Made by a program: the position numbers and the translations under genes. Positions 1 through 10,472 of a stretch of DNA of 33,870 nt are shown here, piece after piece; position 1 is the first letter of the stretch, and every line of letters starts with the position of its first letter. Origin of the DNA: DATARN01 sp036264135 (GTDB lineage: Bacteria; Actinomycetota; Acidimicrobiia; Acidimicrobiales; Palsa-688); contig DATARN010000088.1 of assembly GCA_036264135.1 (NCBI GenBank), positions 1 to 33,870 on the forward strand, in the 5' to 3' direction. The notes below the pieces were generated by a model. That model did no database searches. It was not told where the DNA came from and worked only from the letters and a program-made list of their open reading frames with translations.

Positions 1-1064
<1,064 letters not shown>

Positions 1065-1068
<4 letters not shown>

Positions 1069-2468
1069 GCGGTGGGGCGCCTCCCGGCGTGTCGCTGCCC
1101 GAGGGTGTCGTCCAGTTCCTCCCCGAGTATCTGGGCCGCCAGCGCTGGTTCAAAGGCGACGTCGCTCCCCGCCCCGATTCGGTGACGGTGGTCGATGTCG
1201 ATCACCTGGCCAGCACCGCGGGGGGCGCCCACCGGCTCCTCTGGGTGATCGTCGCGGTGGCGGGCGCCGGGTCCGACGGCGCCGACGGCGGCGGCGAGGA
1301 GGCGCGCTACCAGCTGCTGATCGGGGAGCGCCCCAACGGCGAGATCGCCGACTTCCTGAACGGCCACGAGAGCGGCGTCCTCGGCTCGGCCGGCGACCGC
1401 TACTACTACGACGCCACCCTCGACCCCGAGCTGTCGCTGGCGTGGTTGTCGTTCGTCACGTCCGAGGAGCTGCTGGCCGAGCGGGTGCGCCCGGTGCAGG
1501 CCGAGCAGTCCAACACGTCGCTGGTGTACGACAACAAGCTGATCGCCAAGGTGTTCCGCCGTCTCCATGAGGGCCGCAACCCCGACGTCGAGGTCACCGA
1601 GGCCCTGACCAACGTGGGGTTCGAGCATGTCGCCCAGCCGGTCGCGGTGTGGCAGCGCGACGGCACCGATCTGGCCTTCGTGCAGCAGTTCCTCGCCGGC
1701 GGCACCGAGGGGTGGGCGCTGGCGCTGGCATCGCTGCGGAACCTGTACTCGGTCCGCGCCGAGGATCCCGGCGACGCCGGCGGCGACTTCGCCCACGAGG
1801 CGGCCCGTCTCGGCCAGGTCACCGCCGAGATGCACCTGGCCATGGCCGAGGCGTTCGGCGTCGACCGCCAGCAGTTCCGCAACCGCGGCTGGCCGGCGGT
1901 CCTCGACGAGGTGGACGACCAGTTGCGGGCCGTCGCCGGGGCCAGTGGCTCCGGCCAGGAGCTGATCGAGCGGCTGCGCGCCGTCGACGACCCCGGCCCG
2001 GCCATCCGGGTCCACGGCGACTACCACCTGGGCCAGGTGATGCGCACCGACGGTGGCTGGTACGTCCTCGACTTCGAGGGGGAACCGGCGCGTGCCAAGG
2101 CGGAGCGGCTGGTCTTCACCTCGCCGTTCAAAGACGTGACGGGGATGGTCCGCTCTCTGCATTACGCCTCCCATTTCGTGCTCCTCGAGCAGGAGGCCCA
2201 TGAGCAGGAGCAGCTGGCGCCCCTGGCCGAGCGGTGGGAGCGGCGCAACCGGGACGCCTTCCTCGACGGCTACTTCGGCACCGACGGCATCGCCGTCCTG
2301 CTCCCCGAACGCCCCGAGGTGCGCGACGAGGTGTCGCTCGCCTTCGAGCTGCAAAAGGCGCTGTACGAGCTGAGCTACGAGCGGGCCTACCGCCCCGGCT
2401 GGATCCCGATCCCCACCGCAGCCATCCAACGCATGCTGGCAGGGTCGTACTCGGGGCTGGAAGGGTAG
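1065..2468 (+). CDS. mak: Maltokinase (trehalose synthase-associated aminoglycoside-phosphotransferase-like kinase)
   Basis: It phosphorylates maltose to maltose-1-phosphate with ATP, feeding GlgE-type glucan synthesis. The 467-residue protein has the N-terminal cap of the family (LPEYLGRQRWFKGD at about 20-33) and the kinase C-lobe signature HGDYHLGQ at 317-324, followed by VLDFEGEP from about 334. These supply the catalytic Asp and the metal-binding Asp of the APH-like fold. The GTG start lies inside the treS stop (GTGA overlap), the usual arrangement for this pair, and the next gene glgB starts 11 bases after the stop. In many Actinomycetota mak is separate from or fused to treS; here it is separate. 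No glgE is visible, but it could lie upstream of the window. Confidence 0.92.
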
Positions 2469-2478
2469 GGAAGAACCT

Positions 2479-4728
2479 ATGGTTGACGCCCGTCCCGCGA
2501 CCCGAGCCATGAAGCCTTCGGACCCCGAGATCGAGCTGATCGTCGCCGGCGAGCACGGCGACCCCCACCGTGTCCTTGGCCTGCACGACGGCGTGGTGCG
2601 GGCCTACCGCCCCGACGCCCTCGCCATGCGGTTCATCCCGAGCGGCGGGTCGCCGGCCGAGGCGCGGGAGATGACGCGGATCCACCCCGCCGGGGTCTTC
2701 GAGGTGGCGGTGCCGCCCGAGACGGACCACTACCAGCTGGCCGCCGACTACGGCCGCCCCGGGTTCGTCACCACCTTTGTGTTCGACGACCCCTATCGGG
2801 CCTGGCCCACCCTGGGCGAACTGGACCTGCACCTGATCGGCGAGGGTCGCCACCACCGGCTGTGGACGGTGCTCGGGGCCCATCCGCGGGTCCACCAAGG
2901 TGTCGCCGGGGTGTCCTTCGCGGTGTGGGCACCCAACGCCCGAGCCGCTCGCGTGGTCGGCGACTGGAATTTCTGGGACGGCCGGGTCCACCAGATGCGC
3001 TCGCTCGGCTCCTCGGGTGTGTGGGAGCTGTTCATTCCCGGGGTGGAGCCGGGCGCCCGTTACAAGTACGAGCTCGTCACGCCGGACCGCCACCTGTCCC
3101 TGAAGGCCGACCCGCTGGCCTTCGCCACCGAGGTACCGCCGGGCACGGCCAGCATCATCGCCGCTCCGCCGGGCCACGCCTGGTCGGAGGCGGACGAGCG
3201 CTGGCGAGCCGAGCGGGCCGCGGCCCGGGCCCACGAGCGGCCGCTGTCGGTGTACGAGATGCACCTCGGGTCGTGGCGCTGGGGCCAGGACGCGCAGGGC
3301 CACTGGCGGCCCCTCACCTACCGTGAGCTGGCCGACCGGCTGCCGGACTACGTGGCGGACATGGGCTTCACCCATGTGGAGTTCATGCCGGTCGCCGAGC
3401 ATCCCTATGGCGGCAGCTGGGGTTACCAGGTCTCGGCCTATTACGCCCCGACCGCCCGTTACGGCAGCCCAGACGACTTCCGGGCCCTGGTCGACGCCCT
3501 GCACCAGCGGGGGATCGGCGTGATCGTCGACTGGGTGCCCGCCCACTTCCCGCGCGACGAGTTCGCCCTGGCCCGCTTCGATGGCACCGCCCTCTACGAG
3601 CACGAGGATCCGAGGAAGGGCTCCCACCCCGACTGGGGGACCCTGGTGTTCAACTTCGGGCGCAACGAGGTCCGCAACTTCCTGGTCGCCAACGCCCTCT
3701 TCTGGCTGCAGGAGTACCACATCGACGGCCTCCGGGTGGACGCAGTGGCGTCGATGCTGTATCTCGACTACTCCCGCAACCCGGGCGAATGGATTCCCAA
3801 CGTGTTCGGTGGCCGGGAGAATCTCGAGGCCGTCAGCTTCTTAAAGGAGACCAACGAGTCCGTGTACGCCGAGCACCCCGGGGCGTTGATGATCGCCGAG
3901 GAATCGACCGCCTGGCCGGCGGTGTCCCGGCCGACCTATCTGGGCGGCCTGGGCTTCGGGTTCAAGTGGAACATGGGCTGGATGCACGACACCCTCCAGT
4001 ACTTCTCGCGCGACCCCCTGTTCCGGCGCTATCACCAGAATGAGTTGACCTTCGGGCTGATCTATGCCTGGACCGAGAATTTCGTCCTTCCGCTCTCCCA
4101 CGACGAGGTCGTCCACGGCAAGGGCTCGCTGATGACCAAGATGCCCGGCGACCGTTGGCAGCAGCTGGCCGGGTTGCGGGCGCTGTTCGGCTGGATGTGG
4201 GCCCACCCCGGCAAGCAGCTGATCTTCATGGGCTGCGAGCTGGCGGACGACCACGAGTGGTCCCACGAGCACAGCCTCAACTGGGACCTGCTTCACAACC
4301 CTGAGCACGCCGGCGTCCGTGCTGCCGTCCAGGCCCTCAACCGGGTGTACCGCAGCAGCCCGGCCCTTTGGGAGCGCGACACGACCGGCGAAGGGTTCCG
4401 CTGGATCGACGCCAGCGACACCGACAACAGCGTTCTGTCCTTCCTGCGGTTCGGCGCCGGCGGCGAGGCCGGCGTGGAAACGGGCACCCCCGTGCTGGCG
4501 TGCATCGCCAACCTGACCCCGGTCCCCCACGAGGGGTACCGGGTGGGGTTGCCGCTCGCCGGACCGTGGCGCGAGGTGGTCAACACCGACGCCGCCTTCT
4601 TCGGTGGCAGCGGCATGGGGAACGAAGGTGAGGTGGCCGCCACCGCCACGCCATGGCACGGCCTGTCGGCATCGGCGGAGCTCACCCTGCCGCCCCTGGC
4701 GGTAATCTGGCTCGAGCCGGTTCGTTAA
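2479..4728 (+). CDS. glgB: 1,4-alpha-glucan branching enzyme
   Basis: It transfers alpha-1,4 oligoglucan chains to form alpha-1,6 branches in glycogen-like glucan. The 749-residue length fits the family. Order of parts: an extra N-terminal beta-sandwich (about 10-115), a CBM48 module (from about 135, with VSFAVWAPNARAARVVGDW), the GH13 barrel, and a C-terminal beta domain. Catalytic residues are Asp421 in DGLRVDAV, Glu474 in MIAEEST and Asp542 in LSHDEVVHG; their spacing (53 and 121) equals that of the E. coli enzyme. The ATG at 2479 follows a purine-rich GGGAAG; an in-frame ATG at 2509 is an alternative start 10 codons later. It closes the treS-mak-glgB operon. Confidence 0.96.
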   Translation: MVDARPATRAMKPSDPEIELIVAGEHGDPHRVLGLHDGVVRAYRPDALAMRFIPSGGSPAEAREMTRIHPAGVFEVAVPPETDHYQLAADYGRPGFVTTFVFDDPYRAWPTLGELDLHLIGEGRHHRLWTVLGAHPRVHQGVAGVSFAVWAPNARAARVVGDWNFWDGRVHQMRSLGSSGVWELFIPGVEPGARYKYELVTPDRHLSLKADPLAFATEVPPGTASIIAAPPGHAWSEADERWRAERAAARAHERPLSVYEMHLGSWRWGQDAQGHWRPLTYRELADRLPDYVADMGFTHVEFMPVAEHPYGGSWGYQVSAYYAPTARYGSPDDFRALVDALHQRGIGVIVDWVPAHFPRDEFALARFDGTALYEHEDPRKGSHPDWGTLVFNFGRNEVRNFLVANALFWLQEYHIDGLRVDAVASMLYLDYSRNPGEWIPNVFGGRENLEAVSFLKETNESVYAEHPGALMIAEESTAWPAVSRPTYLGGLGFGFKWNMGWMHDTLQYFSRDPLFRRYHQNELTFGLIYAWTENFVLPLSHDEVVHGKGSLMTKMPGDRWQQLAGLRALFGWMWAHPGKQLIFMGCELADDHEWSHEHSLNWDLLHNPEHAGVRAAVQALNRVYRSSPALWERDTTGEGFRWIDASDTDNSVLSFLRFGAGGEAGVETGTPVLACIANLTPVPHEGYRVGLPLAGPWREVVNTDAAFFGGSGMGNEGEVAATATPWHGLSASAELTLPPLAVIWLEPVR

Positions 4729-4733
4729 CCGGC
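4716..4733 (+). terminator. Short hairpin overlapping the glgB stop codon
   Basis: GCCGGTT (4716-4722) and AACCGGC (4727-4733) form a perfect 7-bp stem with a CGTT loop, including part of the TAA stop. There is no adjacent T-tract, only CCTTTTGG about 14 bases later. It may help end the glucan operon, but this rests on the inverted repeat alone. Confidence 0.3.
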
Positions 4734-4742
4734 ACCGGACAT

Positions 4743-4766
4743 GTCACCTTTTGGATATTTGGTGAC
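4743..4766. promoter_or_regulatory. Candidate operator, GTCACC-N12-GGTGAC dyad
   Basis: A perfect 6-bp inverted repeat with an AT-rich 12-base centre lies about 24 bases before the putative -10 of the L,D-transpeptidase gene, centred near -48 if transcription begins at the ATG. The AT-rich centre stands out in this GC-rich DNA. It could bind a dimeric regulator, or form a weak hairpin behind glgB. No regulator can be named. Confidence 0.35.
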
Positions 4767-4789
4767 GTGAGATATGGCGCCGATTTACG

Positions 4790-4795
4790 TATCCT
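4790..4795 (+). promoter_or_regulatory. Putative -10 box (TATCCT) of the L,D-transpeptidase gene
   Basis: TATCCT matches TANNNT and sits 7 bases before ATG 4803, a spacing expected if transcription starts at the start codon. No clear -35 is visible. Confidence 0.5.
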
Positions 4796-4802
4796 CGACG
4801 CG

Positions 4803-6083
4803 ATGGCCGACACGCCAGACGCGGTATCCGACCAGCGTTCGACCCCTGATGCACCGGCGCCGTCCGTGAAGGCGCCCTTCGGTCGTTCGAAGCTGACGGT
4901 GGCCATCGTCGTGGCCGCCGTTTTCGTGGTCGCCGCCGCCACCGCCCTGTATGTCACCACCTCGAATTCGTCGTCCTCATCCGGGGGCGGCAACGGGCTG
5001 GCCGGGGCCACCACACCGACCACCGCCGAGGCGGTGCACGTCTTGGTCCAGCCGCCCGACGGGGCGACCAACGTGGCGCTTGACACCATCGTGTCCGTGA
5101 CCGCCGCCACCGGCCGCTTGAACTCCGTCTCGGTGACCGCACCGGACGGCACCGCCGTCGCCGGCGCCCTCGATCCCGGCGGAGCGGCGTGGCGCTCGAC
5201 GGGCACCCTGGCCCTGAAGACCGCGTACACGGTGACCGTGGATGCCAAGATGCCGAGCGGCCACTCGGCCCAGCAGGTCAGCCACTTCCAGTCGTTGGTT
5301 CCCACCGCCGTCCTGTCCGCCACGGTCACGCCGGCCGCCGGGTTGACGGTCGGGGTGGCGCAGCCGATCGTGTTGCGCTTCAACCACAGCGTGACCAACA
5401 AGGACGCCCTCGTGGCCCAACTCCACGTCACCGAGTCGACGCCGGTGGCCGGCGGCTGGCACTGGTTCAGCAGCCGGGAGCTGCACTTCCGGCCCCAGGT
5501 GTACTGGCCGTCGGGGGAGAAGGTCTCGATCACCGCCAACCTCAATGGCTTCGACGCCGGCGGCGGCGTCTGGGGTGAGGAGACGACCACCAGCAATTTC
5601 GTGGTGGGCGACGCCCACGTCACCACCGTCAACGTGGCGACCCACGTCATGACCGTGACCAGCAACGGCCAGCCGGTCGCGACCTACCCGATCAGCGCCG
5701 GGCGCACCAAGTACCCGACCATGAACGGGATCCACATCGACCTCTACCGCCAGCAGGACGTGCACATGGTGTCCTCGACGGTGGGTATCCCGGTCAACTC
5801 GGCCGACGGCTACGACGAGCATGTGTACTGGGACGTCAACATCTCTGACGGCGGGGAGTTCGTCCACGCCGCGCCGTGGTCGACCGGCGCCCAGGGCAAC
5901 AGCAACGTCTCGCACGGTTGCGTCAACCTGAGCGTGGCCAACGCCACCTCCTTCTACAACTTCAGCCGCATCGGCGACGTCATCCAGGTGGTCGGCTCGC
6001 CCCGGCCGCCCGACCTCGGCGACCACGGGACCATGGACTGGAACCTGTCCTGGGACCAGTGGACCCCGGCGGCCACCTCGTAG
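4803..6083 (+). CDS. Membrane-anchored L,D-transpeptidase (YkuD domain) with Ig-like domains
   Basis: L,D-transpeptidases make 3-3 cross-links in peptidoglycan outside the membrane. The 426-residue protein has a cytoplasmic head of about 30 residues, one membrane segment (31-51, VAIVVAAVFVVAAATALYV), a Ser/Gly-rich linker, and two Ig-like (Big) domains (about 75-165 and 170-270). The C-terminal YkuD domain carries the catalytic motif SHGCVNLS with Cys373 and an upstream His in EFVHAAPWS. This matches the Ldt layout of mycobacteria. No lipobox is seen, so it is probably held by an uncleaved anchor. The ATG at 4803 was chosen over an upstream in-frame ATG at 4653 because that one lies inside glgB, and because a TATCCT box sits 7 bases before 4803. 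It converges on the SRPBCC gene, 19 bases away. Confidence 0.92.
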   Translation: MADTPDAVSDQRSTPDAPAPSVKAPFGRSKLTVAIVVAAVFVVAAATALYVTTSNSSSSSGGGNGLAGATTPTTAEAVHVLVQPPDGATNVALDTIVSVTAATGRLNSVSVTAPDGTAVAGALDPGGAAWRSTGTLALKTAYTVTVDAKMPSGHSAQQVSHFQSLVPTAVLSATVTPAAGLTVGVAQPIVLRFNHSVTNKDALVAQLHVTESTPVAGGWHWFSSRELHFRPQVYWPSGEKVSITANLNGFDAGGGVWGEETTTSNFVVGDAHVTTVNVATHVMTVTSNGQPVATYPISAGRTKYPTMNGIHIDLYRQQDVHMVSSTVGIPVNSADGYDEHVYWDVNISDGGEFVHAAPWSTGAQGNSNVSHGCVNLSVANATSFYNFSRIGDVIQVVGSPRPPDLGDHGTMDWNLSWDQWTPAATS

Positions 6084-6102
6084 CCCTCCCCCGCACCGCC
6101 CC

Positions 6103-6540
6103 TTAGCCGGCGACGAACCGCCGGCGCAGGTTCTCCAGGTTGTGGCGCCAGATCCGGGCCAGTACCGGCCGGCCGACGACCCCGCCCAGGGCCCCTCCCA
6201 TCCACGGCGGGAAGTGGAGATTCTCCTCCCAGGTGAGCCGGGTTCCCTCCCCGACCGGCTCAAGGGTGAACCGGCCCGTTCCGGTGACGATCCCGGTGTG
6301 ACGGATCCCCATGACCCGCGCCGCCTCCCACTCGGTGACCACCATGACGTCGTTCAGCCGGATGGGTCCGACCTTGGTGGCGGTCACGAAGGCAGTGCCC
6401 ACCCCCTCGGTCTGCTCGCCCTGGAAACGGATGGCGTCGGCGTCGGCCATCCAGTCGACGTGGCGGCTGATGTGGCGGAGGTCGTCCCACACCCGCTCGG
6501 GCGGCGCCGCGATGACCGTACTGACCGCGATGGCGGTCAG
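6103..6540 (-). CDS. SRPBCC/START-like family protein (polyketide cyclase/dehydrase-type fold)
   Basis: A 145-residue protein of the helix-grip lipid/ligand-binding superfamily. The pattern is typical: a first strand with a PPERVWDDLRHISRHVDWM helix (about residues 13-31), a conserved middle sheet (GTAFVTATKVGPIRLNDVM), ERG-like strands ending GTRLTWEENL, and a long C-terminal helix ending LENLRRRF. The ligand is unknown. No ATG, GTG or TTG gives a complete first strand. The only start that keeps it is a CTG at 6540 in a CTGA overlap with the galT stop, with AAGG a few bases upstream inside galT. It is probably co-translated with galT. Any link to sugar metabolism is only by position. Confidence 0.8.
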   Translation of the reverse strand: MTAIAVSTVIAAPPERVWDDLRHISRHVDWMADADAIRFQGEQTEGVGTAFVTATKVGPIRLNDVMVVTEWEAARVMGIRHTGIVTGTGRFTLEPVGEGTRLTWEENLHFPPWMGGALGGVVGRPVLARIWRHNLENLRRRFVAG

Positions 6541-7517
6541 GCGAAGGCCTTGAGCTCGGTGCGAAGCTCGCCCGCCGCCCGTTCCGGGGCCATGACGTTG
6601 ATGAGCACACCGGATCCCAGCTCGAAGCCGCCGCGCGTCGTCGCCTTGGGCAGGATGTGGGCGTGCCAGTGGTAGTCGCCGCGAACCCGGTACGGCGCCG
6701 AGTGAAACATCACGTTGTAGGCGAGGTCCCCGAGGCGGGCCCGCATGGCGGCCAGCGACAGCCGGATGGCCCGCCCGGTGGCGGCCAGGTCCTCGGCCGA
6801 ACTGCGGTGGAGGTGGGGGTTGTGCGCCCGCGGTAACACCAGCATCTGGTACGGCGTGCCGCTCCAAAAGGGGCACACGACGACGATGTGATCGTCGGCG
6901 TACACCAGTCGGTGGCCGGCGTCTTCCTCGGCGTCGAGCACCGCGCACAGCAGACAGTTGCCGTGGAAACGGGCGAAGCTGCCCACCTCGTCGGCGGCCT
7001 CGCCGGGAACGAACGGCATGGACATCAACTGGGCGTGGGGGTGTTCGAGCGAGGCGCCGGCCTCGCGGCCGCTGTTGACCACCGCCTGGCTGTAACGAAG
7101 CCCGGGCTCCAGGGCGTGCTCGTTGATGCGGTCGCTGATGGCAAGCATGACCAGGCCGGCGTGGGCGTCGGAAAGGTCCGCCCAGGTGGCCCGGTGCTCC
7201 GGGGACAGGATCAGGACCTCGTGGATGCCGCTCGCCGGGGCCTGGGTGAACACCGGCCCCAGGTGGGTGACGACCATGGGGGCATTGCCGTCGAAGGCCG
7301 GGTATTTGTTGGGCACGACCCGGACCAGCCACTGACCGTCGGGCCCGTAGGTCTGCTGGGCCGGCGGCGTGGCGTCCTCGCCGCCCGGGCAGAAGGGGCA
7401 GGGGCGGGGGTCGTCCTCCACCGGCAGGCTGCGGATCCGGAACGCCGGCCGTTCGGCCCGCTCGCTGGCGATGACCACCCACCGCCCGGTGAGCGCGTCG
7501 AGGCGCAGCTGGCTCAT
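6537..7517 (-). CDS. galT: Galactose-1-phosphate uridylyltransferase
   Basis: It transfers UMP between UDP-glucose and galactose-1-phosphate (Leloir pathway, cytoplasm). The 326-residue protein is a two-domain HIT-superfamily enzyme. Zinc ligands of the E. coli type are all present: Cys40 and Cys43 in CPFC, His99 in GIHEV, and His159 in HPHAQ. The nucleophile is His161 of the same motif. The C-terminal half has the HWHAHILP signature. The ATG at 7517 is preceded by GAGGG 9 bases upstream (7527-7531), and by a TACTTT -10 box further back, so this gene is leadered. It overlaps the SRPBCC gene by four bases. No galK or galE is visible. A role as a related nucleotidyltransferase cannot be excluded. 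Confidence 0.88.
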   Translation of the reverse strand: MSQLRLDALTGRWVVIASERAERPAFRIRSLPVEDDPRPCPFCPGGEDATPPAQQTYGPDGQWLVRVVPNKYPAFDGNAPMVVTHLGPVFTQAPASGIHEVLILSPEHRATWADLSDAHAGLVMLAISDRINEHALEPGLRYSQAVVNSGREAGASLEHPHAQLMSMPFVPGEAADEVGSFARFHGNCLLCAVLDAEEDAGHRLVYADDHIVVVCPFWSGTPYQMLVLPRAHNPHLHRSSAEDLAATGRAIRLSLAAMRARLGDLAYNVMFHSAPYRVRGDYHWHAHILPKATTRGGFELGSGVLINVMAPERAAGELRTELKAFA

Positions 7518-7554
7518 GCTGCGCTGCCCTCGGGCGCCGTGCTCACAACCAATG

Positions 7555-7560
7555 AAAGTA
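7555..7560 (-). promoter_or_regulatory. Putative -10 box (TACTTT) of galT
   Basis: TACTTT on the minus strand would place the start of transcription near 7548. That gives a leader of about 30 bases carrying the GAGGG ribosome site at 7527-7531. Confidence 0.4.
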
Positions 7561-7617
7561 GCCCGCGTGGAGGGCAGTGTGGAACACGCCGGCCTCGGTC
7601 CCGCGAAGGCGCCGGGT

Positions 7618-7623
7618 TAGGGT
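7618..7623 (+). promoter_or_regulatory. Putative -10 box (TAGGGT) of the DUF4129 gene
   Basis: TAGGGT ends exactly 6 bases before GTG 7630, the classic leaderless spacing. No Shine-Dalgarno sequence is present. Confidence 0.55.
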
Positions 7624-7629
7624 GTCGCC

Positions 7630-8313
7630 GTGTTGCGCCGGGCGCCCGTCGAACTGGCTCCGCCCGCCAACGACCCCAACCGGGTGCGGGGGCTGGCCAA
7701 GAGCATCCTGGGCCGCCCCGAGTTCCGGCCCCGCCGCCGCAGCGTGCTCGACGCGGCCTGGCACTGGCTGACCACCGAGGTGGGGAAGCTGCTGGCTCGG
7801 TTGTTCGGCGGGGGCAGCCCCGGGTCGTCGCTGGCGGCGGATGTGGTGGTCGGCGTCGTACTGGCCGCGGTGATCGCGCTGGTGGTCGTGACCGTCGTGC
7901 GCCGCGGGGGCGCCCGCCGGCGCCCCGGCCGGCCGGCGGTCGTATTCCGGGATGACCGGGCCGCCATGTCACCGGCCGCCTGGCGGGCCGAGGCGGCGGC
8001 CCACGAGGCCGCCGGACGCTGGCGGGAGGCGCTGCGCTGCCGGTACCGCGCCCTGGTGGCCGAGTTGGCCGGTCGGGGAGTCGTCGAGGAGGTTCCCGGA
8101 CGCACGAGCGGCGAGTACCGCCACGACGTGACCTTCGCCGCGCCCGCTGCGGCCCCGGCCTTCGCCGGCGCCACGGACCTGTTCGAGCAGGCGTGGTACG
8201 GCGACCGGCCGACGGGGCGCGGCGACCAGGCGGCGTTCGACGACCTGGCCCGCCGGGTCTTGGTGCCGGTCGGCGCGCCCGCGGACGCCTGGGACCTCCA
8301 CCCGCCCTCATGA
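7630..8313 (+). CDS. DUF4129 membrane protein
   Basis: A 227-residue protein: a basic N-terminal segment with a WHWL amphipathic stretch, one strong transmembrane segment (about 70-90, VVVGVVLAAVIALVVVTVV), then a cytoplasmic C-terminal domain. That domain carries the DUF4129 pattern (WREALRCRYRALVAELAGRGV at about 135-155, TSGEY, then FEQAWYGDRP). DUF4129 proteins usually sit beside MoxR and DUF58 genes, as here. In some actinobacterial proteins the domain is fused to a transglutaminase; here it stands alone. The GTG start is supported by the leaderless -10. It overlaps the next gene by ATGA, so it opens a four-gene operon. The biochemical role is unknown. Confidence 0.85.
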   Translation: MLRRAPVELAPPANDPNRVRGLAKSILGRPEFRPRRRSVLDAAWHWLTTEVGKLLARLFGGGSPGSSLAADVVVGVVLAAVIALVVVTVVRRGGARRRPGRPAVVFRDDRAAMSPAAWRAEAAAHEAAGRWREALRCRYRALVAELAGRGVVEEVPGRTSGEYRHDVTFAAPAAAPAFAGATDLFEQAWYGDRPTGRGDQAAFDDLARRVLVPVGAPADAWDLHPPS

Positions 8314-9456
8314 CCACCGCCACCGGCGCCGCCGGCGTCCGGGAGCGGCTGCGAGGGCCGGGGCTGTGGCTGCTCCTCCTGGCCGCGGTGGTGGCGCTTG
8401 GGGTGGTCGGCGGCTCGGGCGGCGCCGGAGGCCCGCCGCTGGACCCGACCTCCACGTCGCCCCAGGGAGCCAAGGCGCTGGCGCTGCTCATCGGCCAGCT
8501 CGGACCCGGAGTGGACCAGGCGACCGCCCCGCCCGCCGCCGGCGCGGGCGGCGTGGCGCTGGTGCTCGACGACCGGCTCGACGCCGCCGACGACCGCCGC
8601 CTGGTCGAGTGGGTGCGGGCGGGCGGCACCCTGGTCACCGCCGACCCCAATCTGGTGACGACCTTCGCCGCCCCGGCCCGGCTTCCCGGGCCGGCGGGCC
8701 TGGCCGCGATCACCGGCGTCATGAACGCTGACTGCTCGTCGCCGGCGGTGGCGGGCGTGGCCACGATCGATGTCGGCACGGCCATCGCCCTGCGGACGCC
8801 CCCCGGCGCCACCGGGTGCTTCAACGCCGCGCCCGGTGACGCCTTTTTGGTGATCCAACCACTCGGCCGCGGCCAGCTCGTGCTGCTCGGGAGCCCGGAC
8901 TTCCTGACCAACGGCCGCCTGGCCCGGCAGGACAACAGCGTGCTGGCCGCCAACCTCCTGGCCGCCACCCCCACCGGGCCGAGGGTGCAGTGGATCACCG
9001 GCCCCCGGGCGGGCAGCGGCCACCGGTCGCTGCTGGCGCTGATGGCGCCGCGTGTGAAAGAGGGGCTGGTCCAGGTCGTGCTCGCACTGGTCCTGCTCGC
9101 CCTGTGGCGGGCCCGGCGGCTGGGCCGCCCGGTGGCGGAGACGCCGATGGTGGAGCTGCCCGGCTCGGAGTTGGTCGTCGCCGTCGGCCACCTCCTCGAG
9201 CAGGGCGGCCGGCGCGACGACGCCGCGGCCATCCTGCGGGGCACGCTGCGGCGGGAAATTCTCGACCGGCTGGGGGTGCCGCCCACCGCCGGCCCCGACG
9301 CCGTCGCCGACGTGGTCGCGGCCCGCACCGGGCTCGACCGCGCCATGGTGCTGGCGACCATCGCCGGGCCGGCGCCGGCGAACGAGGGGGAATTGGTGGA
9401 CCTGGCCGGCCACGCCGACCTGATCAGACAGACGCTGGCTCGACAGGAGATCGCCC

Positions 9457-9467
<11 letters not shown>
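8310..9467 (+). CDS. DUF4350 domain membrane protein
   Basis: A 385-residue protein with a membrane segment near 19-36 (WLLLLAAVVALGVVGG), an extracytoplasmic domain (about 45-245), and a second membrane segment (about 252-268, LVQVVLALVLLALW). A cytoplasmic helical tail of about 115 residues follows. The middle domain has the DUF4350 GATase-like pattern (TSPQGAKALALLIGQLG, then ALVLDDRLDAADDRRLVEWVRAGGTLV and LVLLGSPDFLTN). The domain resembles ThuA/glutamine-amidotransferase-like folds but no catalytic triad is evident. The ATG overlaps the DUF4129 stop (ATGA), and its 3' end overlaps the MoxR start by 11 bases. It is a standard partner in MoxR/DUF58 clusters; its function is unknown. Confidence 0.83.
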
Positions 9468-10428
<961 letters not shown>

Positions 10429-10472
10429 TGCCCGCCGCCCGCCCGGGCCCCTCGGTCGCCGGCGGCCGCTGA

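Noticed and set aside
2128..3720. 530-codon minus-strand open frame opposite mak/glgB
   Set aside because: Spans two convincing plus-strand genes and has no domain. Typical third-position GC artefact.
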